A stretch of DNA of 64,000 nucleotides from Emmonsiellopsis sp. PD_33 (lineage: Eukaryota; Ascomycota; Eurotiomycetes; Onygenales; Ajellomycetaceae), in contig JANTQF010000019.1 of NCBI GenBank assembly GCA_032988165.1, positions 62,001 to 126,000 of the forward strand. Reading direction: 5' to 3'. The notes beneath the pieces are model-generated. The model was not told where the DNA came from. It saw only the letters and a list, made by a program, of their open reading frames with translations, and did no database searches. The translations under genes and the position numbers were made by a program. Positions 34,346 to 46,027 of the stretch are shown here, in pieces. How positions within the stretch are numbered: position 1 is the first letter of the stretch; each line of letters starts with the position of its first letter.

Positions 34346-35069
34346 ACGCGACTGCATATTTATGGATACCGTCGCTTGTATGGTTGTTTGAGACTTCTTT
34401 CATCCACCATAAATTCGGCCTAGCACAGTAGAGTTACAAGGTCGGGCGGGTCCTGCACCCGTCTTGCCACCCGAATTGAAGACTCTAATCCTGGGCTTCC
34501 CCCATCTTACGAAGACACACATTTCTTAGGATCATTATGCTACATCTGATTTTAACTTAACGGCTTCCTTTATCCTTCCTATCCCTAACCCAACCCTCCA
34601 CCAGATTTCCGAATCTCTCTCGTAACGTTTTTTATAAAAAGATATTTTATAGGATAATGAGAAAAAAGATAAATGAATGTTAAATACAGTAAATGCTCCT
34701 TTCCATGCCACTGCCATGTATATTTATGTTTGCCAGTGTCATCTTTGGGCAGTGTCATTTTGGTTGAGCATTCTTAATATGCTCCTGATTTATTTTCACC
34801 ACCCAGAAATATATATTCCACGACAAGTTGACCCTATGACACATTTTAAAAGTGTAACGCGAATAAAAATCTAGAAATATCACCAACATCCTCACAAATA
34901 ATTACCACCAATATCAATAGGGAATTCTCAATCCAACCCTCCTTCACGGATTCTCCCGTCCCCATCAACCACGCCCCCCCTTTTCACGCCGGAAATTTCA
35001 GCCCAACCAGGCCAACCAAATCAACCCCATCAAAATCCCTCTATCGCTAGCGTCCTTACATAATAGCAT
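34346..35069. other. Intergenic, AT-rich, upstream of tRNA-Val
   Basis: This holds the ProRS 3' flank and the tRNA upstream region. No gene frames with recognisable content. Confidence 0.6.
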
Positions 35070-35143
35070 GGTGTCGTGGTGTAGTTGGTTATCACATGAG
35101 TCTAACACACTCAGGGTCTCCAGTTCGAGCCTGGACGACATCA
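35070..35143 (+). tRNA. tRNA-Val (anticodon AAC), intronless
   Basis: This 74-nt cloverleaf has acceptor arm GGTGTCG pairing with CGACATC (one G-T pair), then discriminator A. The anticodon stem-loop is TGAGT-CTAACAC-ACTCA with AAC at the anticodon position, reading Val GUU/GUC (as IAC). The T-arm contains GGTTCGA-like CAGTTCGAGC. A T run 14 bases downstream (35155-35161) fits a Pol III terminator. CCA is not encoded. No intron. Confidence 0.95.
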
Positions 35144-36661
35144 TTTGATTATTTTTTTGTCATTTTTTTGGTTTATACTTTCCTACCCCCGTTGAGTCCC
35201 TTCATTGAATAAAACTGGGTGAAAGAGAGAGGGGCAAATGTATTTTTCTTTTCTTTTTATTTTCTTTCCCCATCTGATGGGATGCTGGCTGCTGCGGGAA
35301 TATATTTTTGTTCCCCACTAACCAGGGATATAAAAATGCTTTTTGTGAGGATAACAGAGCTTGTTCCCCATTTGTCGGTCAGGGCTATAATATAGCAATG
35401 GAAAATACAAAATAAAAAAGATCAAGATAGTCATGTACCAACAATAATTAAATAGAATGGCCTATAACTCTGGTATGATCGTTCATGATCGCCGCCTTAT
35501 TATAGATCTGGAAACAAAGAGCTCACACTAGGAAAATTCAACCACACAAGGATGAGCAAGGTTCCGGTCACACACATGTCTACGTTAAGGCAGTCGGACA
35601 TTATATATATACCGACGCCGGATTAATCATGCATATTGTAAACGAGAAAAGATTCGGCTGGCGGTGTAAGGAGAAGCAGGGGGAAGGAGGAAATAGGCTC
35701 GTTATCGAGAGTAAGGTAGGTAACTGCAGTGACACTCTGTTCCCTGCGTAGGTCTATGTATTCAAAAGGTAATAGTAATAAGACAGGAATAGAAGGAATC
35801 GAGGAGACAAAAATAACCCAAATCAAAAAAAAAAAAGGAGAAAGAGAGAGAGAGAAAGGAGCCAGGCGAATATAAAATAGGAAAGTAAAGGGAATTTGCT
35901 CACTGAGGCCTCTTGAATCCAAGTGAAGCAATCCCAGAACAAACAGAAAAGAGTCATATAATGGAAACTCCAGACCCAAAAAACGGTCGAACGCCGGTGA
36001 GAAACCGGCAACGCCGTCTTCGCCAGTATGCCGGTTAAAAAAAGGAGAGGTATTTCCGAAAGCAAGTCCAAGGAGCTCGCGCGAATTGGTGTTATCTTTA
36101 TAAATGTTGTGCGCCACTGATCCTTGCCATGTGTATGCAGAATATATGCACGTAATTTGACTACACCGGAAAAAAAAAACAAAAAAACAAAAAGAACAAA
36201 AAAGAACCTCAAGCAATAAGCAATAGTTCGGTATAGGACACAAAGAAATTGGATATAGTAATATGCGACTGGGGTGAGTTGTATTATGTATACGATGGAA
36301 AGAGAGGCAATGGACGGGTTGGTCTGGTATAAACCGGAGGAAATATTTCGATGTCCCTACCAAGAGAGCGGTGAAACGGAGAAACACTCTTAAATCGCCG
36401 CGGTGTGACAAATGGAGACAATATGCTTGGTATATATATATCATATAGAAAGGCAAGGAAATTCAGAGATGGGAGCTGCAGGCGTTGCGAAGAGATCGGA
36501 GGCGAAAAGGAACGTGGTCGCTATTGATTTAGCGGGGTATATACGGGATAATGATCGGATTAGGATTAAACAGTATGGAAAGCTCGTCGCCGGAGTAATC
36601 ACGGAATTCGTACGGGCTAGGAAAAGGATAATGAGAGGAATTCATAGGCGTGAGGATTTAA
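35144..36661. other. Gene-poor stretch with A-runs and GA repeats
   Basis: About 1.5 kb contains poly-A runs (35826-35836, 36171-36180), GA-type simple repeats (about 35842-35858) and the 3' flank of the minus-strand disordered-protein gene. Long minus-strand frames here are Phe/Leu/Ser runs from A-rich DNA and are not called. Confidence 0.6.
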
Positions 36662-38920
36662 TCATGGTAGAAAGCGTCCGGAGTCAAATAGATCCTTGTG
36701 TAGACTGCTCCTGCGAAGAGGTATTCGGTTCCTGCCAACAGGTACAGGGGATGCATTAAGTCGCTTGGTCGGTACGGATTGGGTAGTTTGTTGCGACGAG
36801 ACGGAGTTGATGCTTTTCGACTCTGACGGGGTACGTGAACGTGTAGTCGTCGTGGGCGCGGAATTATTCCCTTCATCATTGACATGATCAAATTGAAGTG
36901 TGGGAGGTTCTTTCTGGGAGGTAGTATTCCTTCGAGAGCTGGATCTTTGTCTCGTGTCCGATTTGGGGTCTTTGCGAGAATGTCCCGATAGTTTCAAGGA
37001 ACAGGAAGTCGTCGGTCTGGGAGGAGCGCCCTTCGAACCTAGACTATGGGAAGATTTTGGGCGGACGTCGGGAATTAATTTATAGGAGTATTTGACTGGT
37101 GGTACCTCTCCGGACGTCCCCAGATTAACCTTCTTAGCCTCTTCTCTTAATGGCAACGGAAGCTCAGGGGCGTCTGGAGCGCATGACGGCACGGGCTGTG
37201 TATAGGTATGCCTTCTCTTCCGTTCTTGGGGGCTAGGCTCTGTTGCCATCGCCTCCATACCCTTAATAGCGGGAAACGACATTTCTTTCCCTGGTGTATA
37301 AGAATTTCGTCTTTTCCTCTTGAACGAGGGCTTCCGAGTGAACTTTAGCGCCTGTAAATCCTTACCTGAAAGGCTCTTTATAGAAGACTTCTTCCTCATA
37401 TGTCCGCGAAACTCCTCGGTACGTTCCGAAGTGACTGGAAGAGGACTGGGATTGGGGGAAGGCATCGTTTCAATATCGGAAGCAACCTGTCGAAAAGCGT
37501 CGTGAGAATTGATTTCGCGGACGATAGCATCCTGCAACGTTTCGAAGGTGGGATTTGGGCTCGCCGCCTGTGAGGATATATACGCTTGCTTAAACATGCT
37601 CATAATTTCGTCAACGTTGTAGCTTGGGGTCCGCGGGGATATCGCAGACGGGGTTGCGACTGGAAGTGGACTGTTTACGATTTCTGCAATGCTTGCATTC
37701 GGTTCCCGTCTTGGTGTCCGCACTGGAACATCAAGGGTTTGGTTTTTTACTTTCACGAAGCTTTTGTTGGGAGCGGCTAGTTTGGTGTTGATAGAAAGGT
37801 CGCGAACGTTTTTTCTTGCGCACAGCCGCGCAGAGGCGGGAGATAATAGTTGGTTAGATCCATCCTCGACGGCGGGGATTTTAGCAGTAGGAGCTTTGTT
37901 TTGAGAAGTCGGTTTTGGTTTAATATCCTGCGGAGTCAACGAATTGACAGGTTCTGGCTCCGCTCTTGGAAGTTTTCTCGCCTCCCGCATCGGAGGAGAG
38001 GTTGTGGGAGGAGAGGGATAGGCGGGATGTTTCGAAGCTTCAATTGGAGGCCGTGGTACGTGCTTTGGAGTACTAGTTTCTGGTCCACCCGCAGACAATG
38101 TGGGAGCAGAATTTCTTAACCGCAAAGCAATATATTGCCTGACTCCTATCCGACGTGATGGACTGCTCTGGGTAGCTTCCGGCCTAAGGGACGGGGGATG
38201 ATGACTGCGGAGATCCTGGTCTGAAGAAATAACTCTCAATGCAGCTTTCTCGGTGTCCGACGGTGTCGTACGCCCCGTCCCATTTGATTTTGAAAATAGT
38301 CGTGGCCTGCCTTCTCGGTAGTAGGAAAGGGACGACACTGATCTGCCATTATTCAGGCCCGACTGTGATGTGGCTTCAGTGCCCGCGAGAGCCGCATGTA
38401 CCCTTCCACCACCAAGCAATATATTGCGGTCTGCGACATCTTCCTGATATACTGCGGATATAACACTAGCGTATCGTGGGCCTCCCTTATCAGACCGTTT
38501 GCCCTGAATGTTGCGATCGGCAATTTCCTCATTGTACATGGCGGGGGGAGATATAGGCGTGGGAGCGCGGGCGCGTTGGGAGGGGAAGGTGGCTTCTATC
38601 ACGTCAACGTGGCGGCGGTTGCGGAAGGGCGAGGGCTTCGAGTCGGGACTACTGTTGAACTGCTGGTACTGCGCGGGAGGAGAGGAGCGGGCGCGGAACT
38701 GGTCATGTAGGTCTTCGAATTGCCTCTCAATGCCTAGGAAGGTCTGGTTTTGCATTTGCGGTAGGCGAGGGAGGTTTGCGTCGGGCGATGCACTGGGTAA
38801 ATCACGACATGGTGAAATCTCGTAGCTCGACGGGCCACCGGAGTTGTTCTCAGTCGGTTCAGGGCTCGTCGATTGGAATAGTGTTCTCTCAACATTGAAC
38901 AGCTTTCTCAGGCCCGCCAT
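36662..38920 (-). CDS. Large disordered fungal protein with duplicated ADRNI motif
   Basis: This is a single exon of 752 residues with no known globular domain. The N terminus is MAGLRKLFNVERTLF. Most of the rest is Ser/Pro/Arg/Lys-rich and probably unstructured, with many SP/TP and RTPS sites. Two near-identical ten-residue blocks, YNEEIADRNI (residues 129-138) and YQEDVADRNI (158-167), stand out as a repeated short linear motif. A possible helical segment follows later (VDEIMSMFKQAYISSQAASP, then ETLQDAIVREINSHDAF, about 445-485). The C terminus ends PLRRSSLHKDLFDSGRFLP. The function is unknown to me; a nuclear or cytoskeletal scaffold is a guess only. The start is well placed, with the upstream 1.5 kb gene-free. 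Confidence 0.75.
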   Translation of the reverse strand: MAGLRKLFNVERTLFQSTSPEPTENNSGGPSSYEISPCRDLPSASPDANLPRLPQMQNQTFLGIERQFEDLHDQFRARSSPPAQYQQFNSSPDSKPSPFRNRRHVDVIEATFPSQRARAPTPISPPAMYNEEIADRNIQGKRSDKGGPRYASVISAVYQEDVADRNILLGGGRVHAALAGTEATSQSGLNNGRSVSSLSYYREGRPRLFSKSNGTGRTTPSDTEKAALRVISSDQDLRSHHPPSLRPEATQSSPSRRIGVRQYIALRLRNSAPTLSAGGPETSTPKHVPRPPIEASKHPAYPSPPTTSPPMREARKLPRAEPEPVNSLTPQDIKPKPTSQNKAPTAKIPAVEDGSNQLLSPASARLCARKNVRDLSINTKLAAPNKSFVKVKNQTLDVPVRTPRREPNASIAEIVNSPLPVATPSAISPRTPSYNVDEIMSMFKQAYISSQAASPNPTFETLQDAIVREINSHDAFRQVASDIETMPSPNPSPLPVTSERTEEFRGHMRKKSSIKSLSGKDLQALKFTRKPSFKRKRRNSYTPGKEMSFPAIKGMEAMATEPSPQERKRRHTYTQPVPSCAPDAPELPLPLREEAKKVNLGTSGEVPPVKYSYKLIPDVRPKSSHSLGSKGAPPRPTTSCSLKLSGHSRKDPKSDTRQRSSSRRNTTSQKEPPTLQFDHVNDEGNNSAPTTTTRSRTPSESKSINSVSSQQTTQSVPTKRLNASPVPVGRNRIPLRRSSLHKDLFDSGRFLP

Positions 38921-40431
38921 TTTCTCTCAATTGAGGGCGGAAGATGCGATATGTATTCAATGGCACCAACCAAAGGGGGATATCGCCAACGAGTTCATTA
39001 TCTGGCCGTTCAAGGGGGGGGTTAAGAGGTGCACAAGGTAAATGTATTGCGATTGGAGAGAGACCTGCTGCACGCCGGAATGCAATGATTGGCCGTGAAA
39101 GCTAGGTTGACCTCTGTTGTTCTTGAAAAATTATCCTGAAAACTGGAAAATCGAAGCAAAGAATTGCCAGGGAAAAAAATCGAAAAGATTAGGGAATAAA
39201 GACCAGAAAAAGAAAATACGAAAGTAAAAATTAACTTAAGAATTAAGAAGAAAAAAACAATAATAATGACTGACCGCGAAACGAGCGTACGAAAACAAAA
39301 AAGAAAGGGACTGGTTTCAACTTTCAGGGAACAGCCAAACCTTGGAACTTCATTCTGGCAATGCAGGCATCACGAATTCCAGCAGAGGATTGGCGGCAGG
39401 AAAAGAAGCCTGGCTCGAGCTCTTGGAGAGAAGCCCCGATTTTGGGCGCGTTGAACTCCAGCCAGGTTGGTGATAGGCGGCCGCAAGGGCCGCCAAGATT
39501 GGGATGGGCCTGGTCCGAAGCCAATCTTCAATTGGCCTGCCGGAACGAGGCTGGTTCAAGGGGCTGTCTGCTGGCGGGGGGGCCAGGACGCGCCTTGGAA
39601 GGATCTTCTCAATCGCCATTCTAACCAGTGTGCTGGGCCGTCTAGAGTTTTCTGCGTGAAGAGGCTCCACCACGAGCGTGACGGGGTGTGATCCAGCGGC
39701 GAAGACCAGGAACGGGCCAGCAACGGCGCCAACGGCGGTGTCCACAGCAGGGGAAGCCGGAAATTGAGTCGGACTGGAGTCTGGAGATGCAAGGTTGAGG
39801 AGGAGTGAAGGCGGCGACGGGCGGCAGAATACGGCTTAGTCAGCTCATTGCTCCCACACGGCTGCCCCTGAATTCCATACCGAGGAATAGGGCTGGTGGC
39901 GTTTCCCCCGCATACTCAAGAGAGTGACATGCGGTTACATACTTCTCTGCTCCAGGCTTCCCAGAGTTACCAATTGATCCCATTGGTGGTCGTTCGGATA
40001 TTAAACGGGTACATGTACTGGAATGCTTCCCTATATGCCGGCATTGATATTTCTGCCGAGGTGACACGATATGCTGAGTCCAGAAGCGGGTACACTATGC
40101 TCCTGTAGGTGGCTTGAAGGGAAAACTTAGGGACGAAAGGACGAAAGGACGAAAGGGACTTGAAGAAAGAAACAGTAAAAAACACTCCAGAAAATCATTA
40201 CTAAGTTCAGCTTTCCAGACCTTCAAGCATCAGATCAACCCAGAGAACAAAAGCCACGGCCGGCTGCCTCTCAATAAGTTGGAGACCATGGAAACCAAAA
40301 GCCGATATTCAAAGTCATCTATCTCATCGTATCGTAAGTGGCCACAAAAATTAAACCCCCAGCACAAATACGATGATATTCAAATACAAAAATCCATCCT
40401 CTCTCCCCCCAAAAAATCGCCTATCCCCAAT
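38921..40431. other. Gene-free 1.5-kb upstream region
   Basis: Upstream of the disordered-protein gene. It has A-rich stretches (about 39170-39305), then a more CG-rich part (39400-39860). An imperfect GGACGAAA-type triplication lies at about 40130-40153. I find no supportable gene; it may hold a long 5' leader. Confidence 0.55.
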
Positions 40432-41837
40432 CTACTCAACCTCAACAACCTCAAACTCAGCATCAAGATCGCTCCCAACACCATCCCCATTTGCCTTAGT
40501 AGCCTTCTCATTCCTCCCCGCAGACCTTGGAATAAAAGCCTTCGACCCCGGTCCAAAAAGCGCCTGATTGACTCGCAACTGCGGCCCATCCACCGCCATG
40601 CTACCACGTGGAGCGTACGGTTCTGTGTCTGTGATGGTGATTTTCGGAATGCGGTATTGCATCCACGTGTTCTGGGGGGTTTCGGTCCTCATGCCTGGGT
40701 AGCGGGTGTAGCCGGTTGAATAGGAGGAGGTGTTTCTGTTCGTGGGGATGAGGGACGGATCGAATGGTTGAAGCATTTGGCTGCTGGGCGCGGACCACAG
40801 ACCCCAGTTGGCGTCGTAGAGGGAGTCAGTGTCCATGGGATAAACTGAGGACAAGGGAGGTCCAAGCTGGCTAGATGTGGAGTGAGTGTATTCGGGGAAC
40901 ATGGATTGGATGGGTCCATTTGTGTTGGGGAGTGGTAGGTTATCATCGACTGAGTTGGTATACGGCATTTCTTGCTTCAAATTCGCGGGGGAACAATTGT
41001 CCAACGGCATCATTTCGTTTTTGAAAATGTCTGCCCCTGTCATTTCGGTATCATATCTTGGGAACGGACATTTTTCAACCTTGTGGGGTATGAAACCAAT
41101 GGTCCTATCCGCATCTCCAGCCTCCTGGCCCCCGATTACCCCTGTAGCTGAAGACTTCCTAACGTGATCCTGCTTTCGTTTCTTCTTGTCGAGTGTATTG
41201 CGATGGGTTGCCTTGCGCTTTTTCAGAGCTAGAGGAATATCGTCATCGTCCGAATCTCCATAGTCGGCATCATAGGCACTACCGCCCCCATCACGCGCCG
41301 CCACTACTTGACCATAGACCATGCTATCAGGCATATTCCACATTTTTATATCCATCATCGTCCCATGATCCGGCAAATATGTAGCAAGCTGCATTGCTTC
41401 TTCCTGCTTAACCACCCCTTTCGCTTTGGATTGGCGGCGTTTGCGTTTCTGACTCCTCTTTCCTCCGATAATAGGGGAGACACCAATGTTTTCAGGGGAC
41501 GCGGACGAGCTTGTTCCAGTGGAAGTATACGTTCCGTTTTCAATTGCCTTCTTGAGACGCGAGAAGCGCATGCGAGCAGCAGGGGGGTTCAAACTTGTCA
41601 CCTCACCCACTGCGTTGAAATCGATCTATCACGCACATTTCGTGATTAACAATTGGTCTGACGCGAGAAAAAGACATAGTCATGGGGGGTAAATCAGAGT
41701 TGGATGCACATGTTATGGATAATACGGCCGAGAGAACAGCCAAGGAGAGGAAGCGGACTCACAGTCTTGTAGTCTGACTTTTGGAGGCAGATATACAAGA
41801 ACCAAAGGTTCACGTCGGGCTGGGTTTTGGAAGGCAT
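40432..41837 (-). CDS. Myb-like DNA-binding domain protein (fungal type)
   Basis: Two exons, 41837-41763 and 41625-40432, flank a 137-nt phase 0 intron (GTGAGT donor, GATAG acceptor); 422 residues. Joining them creates one compact helical domain: LWFLYICLQKSDYKTIDFNA, then VGEVTSLNPPAARMRFSRLK. The sequence matches the short fungal Myb/SANT-like DNA-binding domain at the very N terminus (W-FL, two helices, then P-AA-RMR-RLKK). The remainder is disordered: basic clusters (KRSQKRKRRQSKAK, LALKKRKATHRN) for nuclear import and a Pro/Ser/Tyr-rich C-terminal half that could be an activation region. Without the first exon the DNA-binding domain would be cut in half, so that exon is well supported. 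Target genes unknown. Confidence 0.85.
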
Positions 41838-42448
41838 ACCTGAACGGGGTCTCCCTTTTGATCGGAGAGGGATAGCTGAAGCGCCTTTTTAACAGTAATA
41901 GATTTCCAAGCCCCTTTTAGGCCTGTGGCCGGATCAAGATAGGGATTCTCACCGGTGGCCAGCAGACTTGGGACACTTGCAGTAGGGCACACAATGAAAG
42001 AAAGAAAGTAAAAGAAAAGAAAATCAAGATAGAACTGTAGAGAATGAGGGAACAACCGCAAGAAGAGAATGGCGGCAAGATAACAGCATCATCATCATCT
42101 GGAGCAGGAGGGCAAAGTGATAGTCAGAGGTACAGACATCACAAGTACAGCATGAAGATTGTGCAATCCAATACTAGTCTTTTAAGACAATGTTCTTGCA
42201 CTCAAGCTGCAGTCAGCCTCTCTATCTGTATACACCCGCGTGCATTATGGACGGGCTGTGACGGTGGATGATAAAGAAATCCTTTGGTTCATAGAATAGG
42301 AAAAAGTGACAAGTTAGGAATTGAACAATGGACATAGATTGGCGTTGGCCGGAAAGAAGCCTAACATGGATTTATTTTTCTGGAAAGCTCATCAAAGGAC
42401 TTATCCAGCAATTATCTGAACTCATCATAAAGTCATTGCAAACTGATT
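41838..42448. other. Intergenic between Myb-like gene and MTR3
   Basis: Promoter of the Myb-like gene and 3' flank of MTR3 (both genes read leftward). No gene or repeat of note in about 610 bp. Confidence 0.55.
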
Positions 42449-43552
42449 TTAGGTCTGCATTTCAACATCTTCCATAACTGGCGGAGCTGCCTTGCCTGCG
42501 TGCCTAGCAAAACGCTCCGCGGATTCTCTGACGGCGTCCATGAGGACCGCCTGTGCCCCTCGCGCTGCGTCAACTGCCCCATCTATCAACGCTTCATGGC
42601 TTAGGGATGTGTTCTGGTTCTCGGAGGATAAATTCGAAGTGTCGCCCTTGAGCCATAGTTCCGTAATCTCGTCGCGTGATGGCATATATCCCACAACGCA
42701 AGCCGACACAATCCCTCGGTGTTCAGAAGGGTCCGGGTCCAGTACTAATGATTGCCCTTGGCCTCTTTGACTCTTTTCGGTTTGCTTCCCCTCTGGACCT
42801 TCACTCTTCGAATTCTCCACGAAAGCAGCAACTCCGCCGGTAATAAGATCCAAACAGTCGATTCGGGCGTCAGCAATAGCAGCTGATGCAACTGTTATAC
42901 AACCCGCGAGAACATTCATCAATCCCCATCCGTCTATACCCCCCAGTGGGCCAGAAGATAGGACGTCGCCCCACCACCGGTCATCTTCGCCTTCCAGTAT
43001 CGTCACTGTGATATCAAGTCCACTCTTTGGCCATCTCTCCCCTATTATAACTCCGCGAAGGGCGGTTTCTAGGTGCACACCAAGATCCCTCTCGCTGACA
43101 TCTCGGATATAGCCTCTTCTCCGCCGCGAAGCAAACGGAGCGAATTTGACGTGTGTAGAGAGTAGAAGGTTAGGAGAAAACGGAGCGGAGCGTGGAAGGG
43201 GCTTCGGGCCATGAACGGAGCACGTAAGTTTTATGGATGAGGAGGGAGGAATGAGGGTTTTCGATTTTGATCGGGGGAGGATTGCGGAGGGTTGGAATTC
43301 GAGATATGCGGATCCAGAGGCGGACGGAATGAGGCCGGTTTTTAGGACTATTGGCGTACTTAGTACAGCTTGCAGGAGAGTACGCAGTTGTGAGGAAGAC
43401 CTACATATTTTCCTCAGCTCATCTGGCTTTCTGGTGCGGATGGGACTTTCAAGCGCAGCGGATCGCTGTCCCTCGGCGGAGAGTAGCGACGAAACGAACA
43501 CGGGCGGTCGCGTGCCCCCAGGCGGCCCGTTAATACGTCTCTTGTCAGCCAT
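42449..43552 (-). CDS. MTR3: Exosome subunit MTR3 (RNase PH fold)
   Basis: This single exon of 367 residues starts at MADKRRINGPPGGTRPPVF, the typical fungal Mtr3 N terminus. The frame is open upstream to 43816, but family comparison favours the inner Met. Mtr3 is one of six RNase PH-like ring subunits of the nuclear and cytoplasmic RNA exosome and is catalytically inactive. RNase PH features: GSAYLEFQPSAILPRS, KLTCSVHGPKPLP, LETALRGVIIGERWPKSGLD (about residues 180-200), GWGLMNVLAGCITVASAAIA, and the conserved late block with GIVSACVVGYMPSRDEITEL. It has a long Ser/Gly linker and a variable C terminus ending VEDVEMQT-like. It has no tandem partner; a gene-free 2.5 kb lies upstream. Confidence 0.9.
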   Translation of the reverse strand: MADKRRINGPPGGTRPPVFVSSLLSAEGQRSAALESPIRTRKPDELRKICRSSSQLRTLLQAVLSTPIVLKTGLIPSASGSAYLEFQPSAILPRSKSKTLIPPSSSIKLTCSVHGPKPLPRSAPFSPNLLLSTHVKFAPFASRRRRGYIRDVSERDLGVHLETALRGVIIGERWPKSGLDITVTILEGEDDRWWGDVLSSGPLGGIDGWGLMNVLAGCITVASAAIADARIDCLDLITGGVAAFVENSKSEGPEGKQTEKSQRGQGQSLVLDPDPSEHRGIVSACVVGYMPSRDEITELWLKGDTSNLSSENQNTSLSHEALIDGAVDAARGAQAVLMDAVRESAERFARHAGKAAPPVMEDVEMQT

Positions 43553-46027
43553 TGCAATGCTCCAGCTTAGAAGACGATACGGGGACAAGACTGCGGTGTA
43601 TCTCAGCGCAATGGACAAGCTATCGAGCTTCTGTCGAAATCGCAACCTTGGGTTGGTAAATATCAATTCGCGATGTTTGCTTTGTTTGTTGCTTCGACGG
43701 AACATTGTTTCGCCGGGGCCGGAGTTCCCACTGTAGAAAATCTTCAAACTCGACTCGCTTTCTTTTCCTTTTCTTCTCCCGCACACAACATCAATCCAAC
43801 AATCCAATATCACCACCAGCTATTTCATGCTCGATTGAGCTGAAGTGGCTGGACATCGAGCTGTGTAGTATCCCTGCACAGCTCGTCTATCATGAATTGT
43901 AAGTTGACTCCCCGTCTCCTGTCCCAATGCCCTCCCTCCCCCTATGTGAGGAAAACCTACCAAAAATCTGTTCCTGGATATTCCTCCATGATCCACTGAA
44001 CAAACATGCATCACCATCTGATACTTCCTTCTACCCATCCTGTTATTTTGATATATTCTATCGTATCATCAGCTAACAGCGTGCAGTAACAGACAATTTT
44101 CAAATACTTCACACACACATGATGGTTGACAGAAATACAACCCGGAAAGCCACCGAGCATTAGGTACGACCATCCTCTATTTCTTCCTTCCCTGCCATTT
44201 TTATGATGAGAAACCTTTTTCAGTTCTGCTTCTGCAAAATCATTGAAGATACACATTTTACCAAAATAACGATCCTGATAAACATATACAACACCTCCAT
44301 ATTCAATAATCCATCACCTTTTATGCTCTAGCTAACCAGTGCTGGATGTTGAATAGTTCTCCTTGCCTTTTCCCCGTATAAATACTAACCCAGCGTCCCG
44401 TCCTCACCTTGCACAATTTACCAATGTCAGTATTTACCCACACTCGCTAAGACCCCTCCCAAAGACCTCTAGTCACCTATCTTCATGATGACAACAAGTC
44501 AATCCATTCCACGAGTCTCCTCACGGAGCGCCCTTCCAAAACGGGTTTCTACCTTCCCACTCTCCCTGATACCGGACTCTTTCGTGGGACCTTGAATAGA
44601 CCATTTGGTCGATTCGAGTCGCTTGGCGAAAGGGGAGGATAGGTTGTGGAGAACCTGGTGTATCGAAGAAATTTGCGGAGCAATCCGCGCTCGTTTTTTC
44701 ACCTGTCCCGCCATTTCTTGATTCGATGTCTCGTCTTGGGGCGTTGTTTTGGGGGATCGGTGTGGATGGGGGAGGGGATGATTACATGGCTTTGCTGAAT
44801 AAAAAATTAATAATTATGCCCTTGCCCCAACCCTATTATGCCTGGCATGGCCGTAACTGCAAGGGGCTTGTTCGAGTTTGCCTGCTTTTCATACGGACTG
44901 GTAAGCTAACTTTGATTAGATCTTCGTAAATATAGGCATCGCCTCCACCAATATATATAGTTGAAAATAATAGAATTCTTATATTAATAAACATCTGCTC
45001 TTTCTATCTTCTACCTAATTTTGTGCTGTCTCGTGAGTTGTTCCGGTCAATGTCCGTTATTCGAGCCTACCATCAATGCCAGGAAACAAGGGGTAAAACT
45101 GGTCGTCTTCCCTCCTTAACATTTAAGCTGCCGCAAGCTCCCCAACGAGACCAACTCTGATGCCTGCATCATCCGCCTGTTAATCCCATCAAGCTTCTTC
45201 AAGAGCCTTGCAGCGTGCCCCTGAGTTCCATCCAACCAACTAGACATCCATTGGTAGACCGTTGCGGTCAACGAAGCACCCCCCCACAACCAAAAAAAGA
45301 CCTCTTTATAGAAAACACCATCGCTTCTCCCACCCATCGGGAATCATGTTTGCGTAACGCATTCATTATTTTATATCCTATATATTTTTTTTCTATATAC
45401 ATCTGGGCTGGTAGTAATTATATGCATGGCAAAAAACATATGAAATACCCACCAAAAAACCCACACTGCCAAAGTAAAACTCCCACCACTTTCCGAATTT
45501 TTCCTTCATTTATTTCCATCTTTCGGTTTCTTTTCTCTCTGCTCTTCCTTGCATATAGGAAGCATCGAATTGCTGCAGGAGGAAGGTGAAATATGGCAAT
45601 TCTGCGGAACGAAAATCAGGCTGAAGGCATGATGGGTTCCCGACATAACTATGCGAAGTGCCAAAGACCCAAAACGCATGTTGCTAAAAAAGAAATGGGA
45701 ACGGCTTCAGAGGAGAACTTAGAGGGAAAATGTGAAAAAGAAATAAAGTATGTGAAGGGGAAGAATGAAAAACGTGATATAGAAAAACACCCCGTTCCGG
45801 TCCGATCTATGTGCAAGTAGCTAGTCTCCCGCCCTGTATAGATTATGTACTGTGTCTTTTGTATTTTAATTCTTGTCCTTGGTGCCCCAAAACTGACGTT
45901 CGAGTCGCAAACTTGTTGGTTCGGTAGTTAGGGCGGAGAGGGAATGGAGTAGGTCATAAATGGCGAGTAAAAGCAAGGCCTGAATTCGTCATCGTCATCA
46001 TCGTGAATTACATTTGTTACGTGTTGG
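43553..46027. other. 2.5-kb gene-poor interval
   Basis: Between the MTR3 start and the CHO2 end. It is AT-rich with TATATA words (44960, 45380). One short minus-strand frame (44714-44499) is entered separately. No other content could be supported. Confidence 0.55.
44499..44714 (-). CDS. Possible small basic protein
   Basis: A 71-residue frame begins MAGQVKKRARIAPQISSIHQ, includes a helix-like part (VLHNLSSPFAKRLESTKW) and ends in TRGMD. Composition is protein-like and better than the surrounding AT-rich frames, and nearby bases are CG-richer. No domain recognised, and an unseen downstream exon is possible. Kept as a tentative call. Confidence 0.3.
   Translation of the reverse strand: MAGQVKKRARIAPQISSIHQVLHNLSSPFAKRLESTKWSIQGPTKESGIRESGKVETRFGRALREETRGMD

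Noticed and set aside
35623..36456. 277-codon minus-strand open frame
   Set aside because: It is made of Phe/Leu/Ser-rich text from A-rich and GA-repeat DNA, with no domain or family look. It lies in the 3' flank of the disordered-protein gene.
39266..39745. Several short frames on both strands in 39.2-39.8 kb
   Set aside because: They overlap one another in different frames with no family resemblance or splice logic.
43552..43816. Upstream extension of the MTR3 frame (88 codons)
   Set aside because: The frame is open, but the family starts at MADKRRINGPPGGT and the upstream text has no family resemblance.
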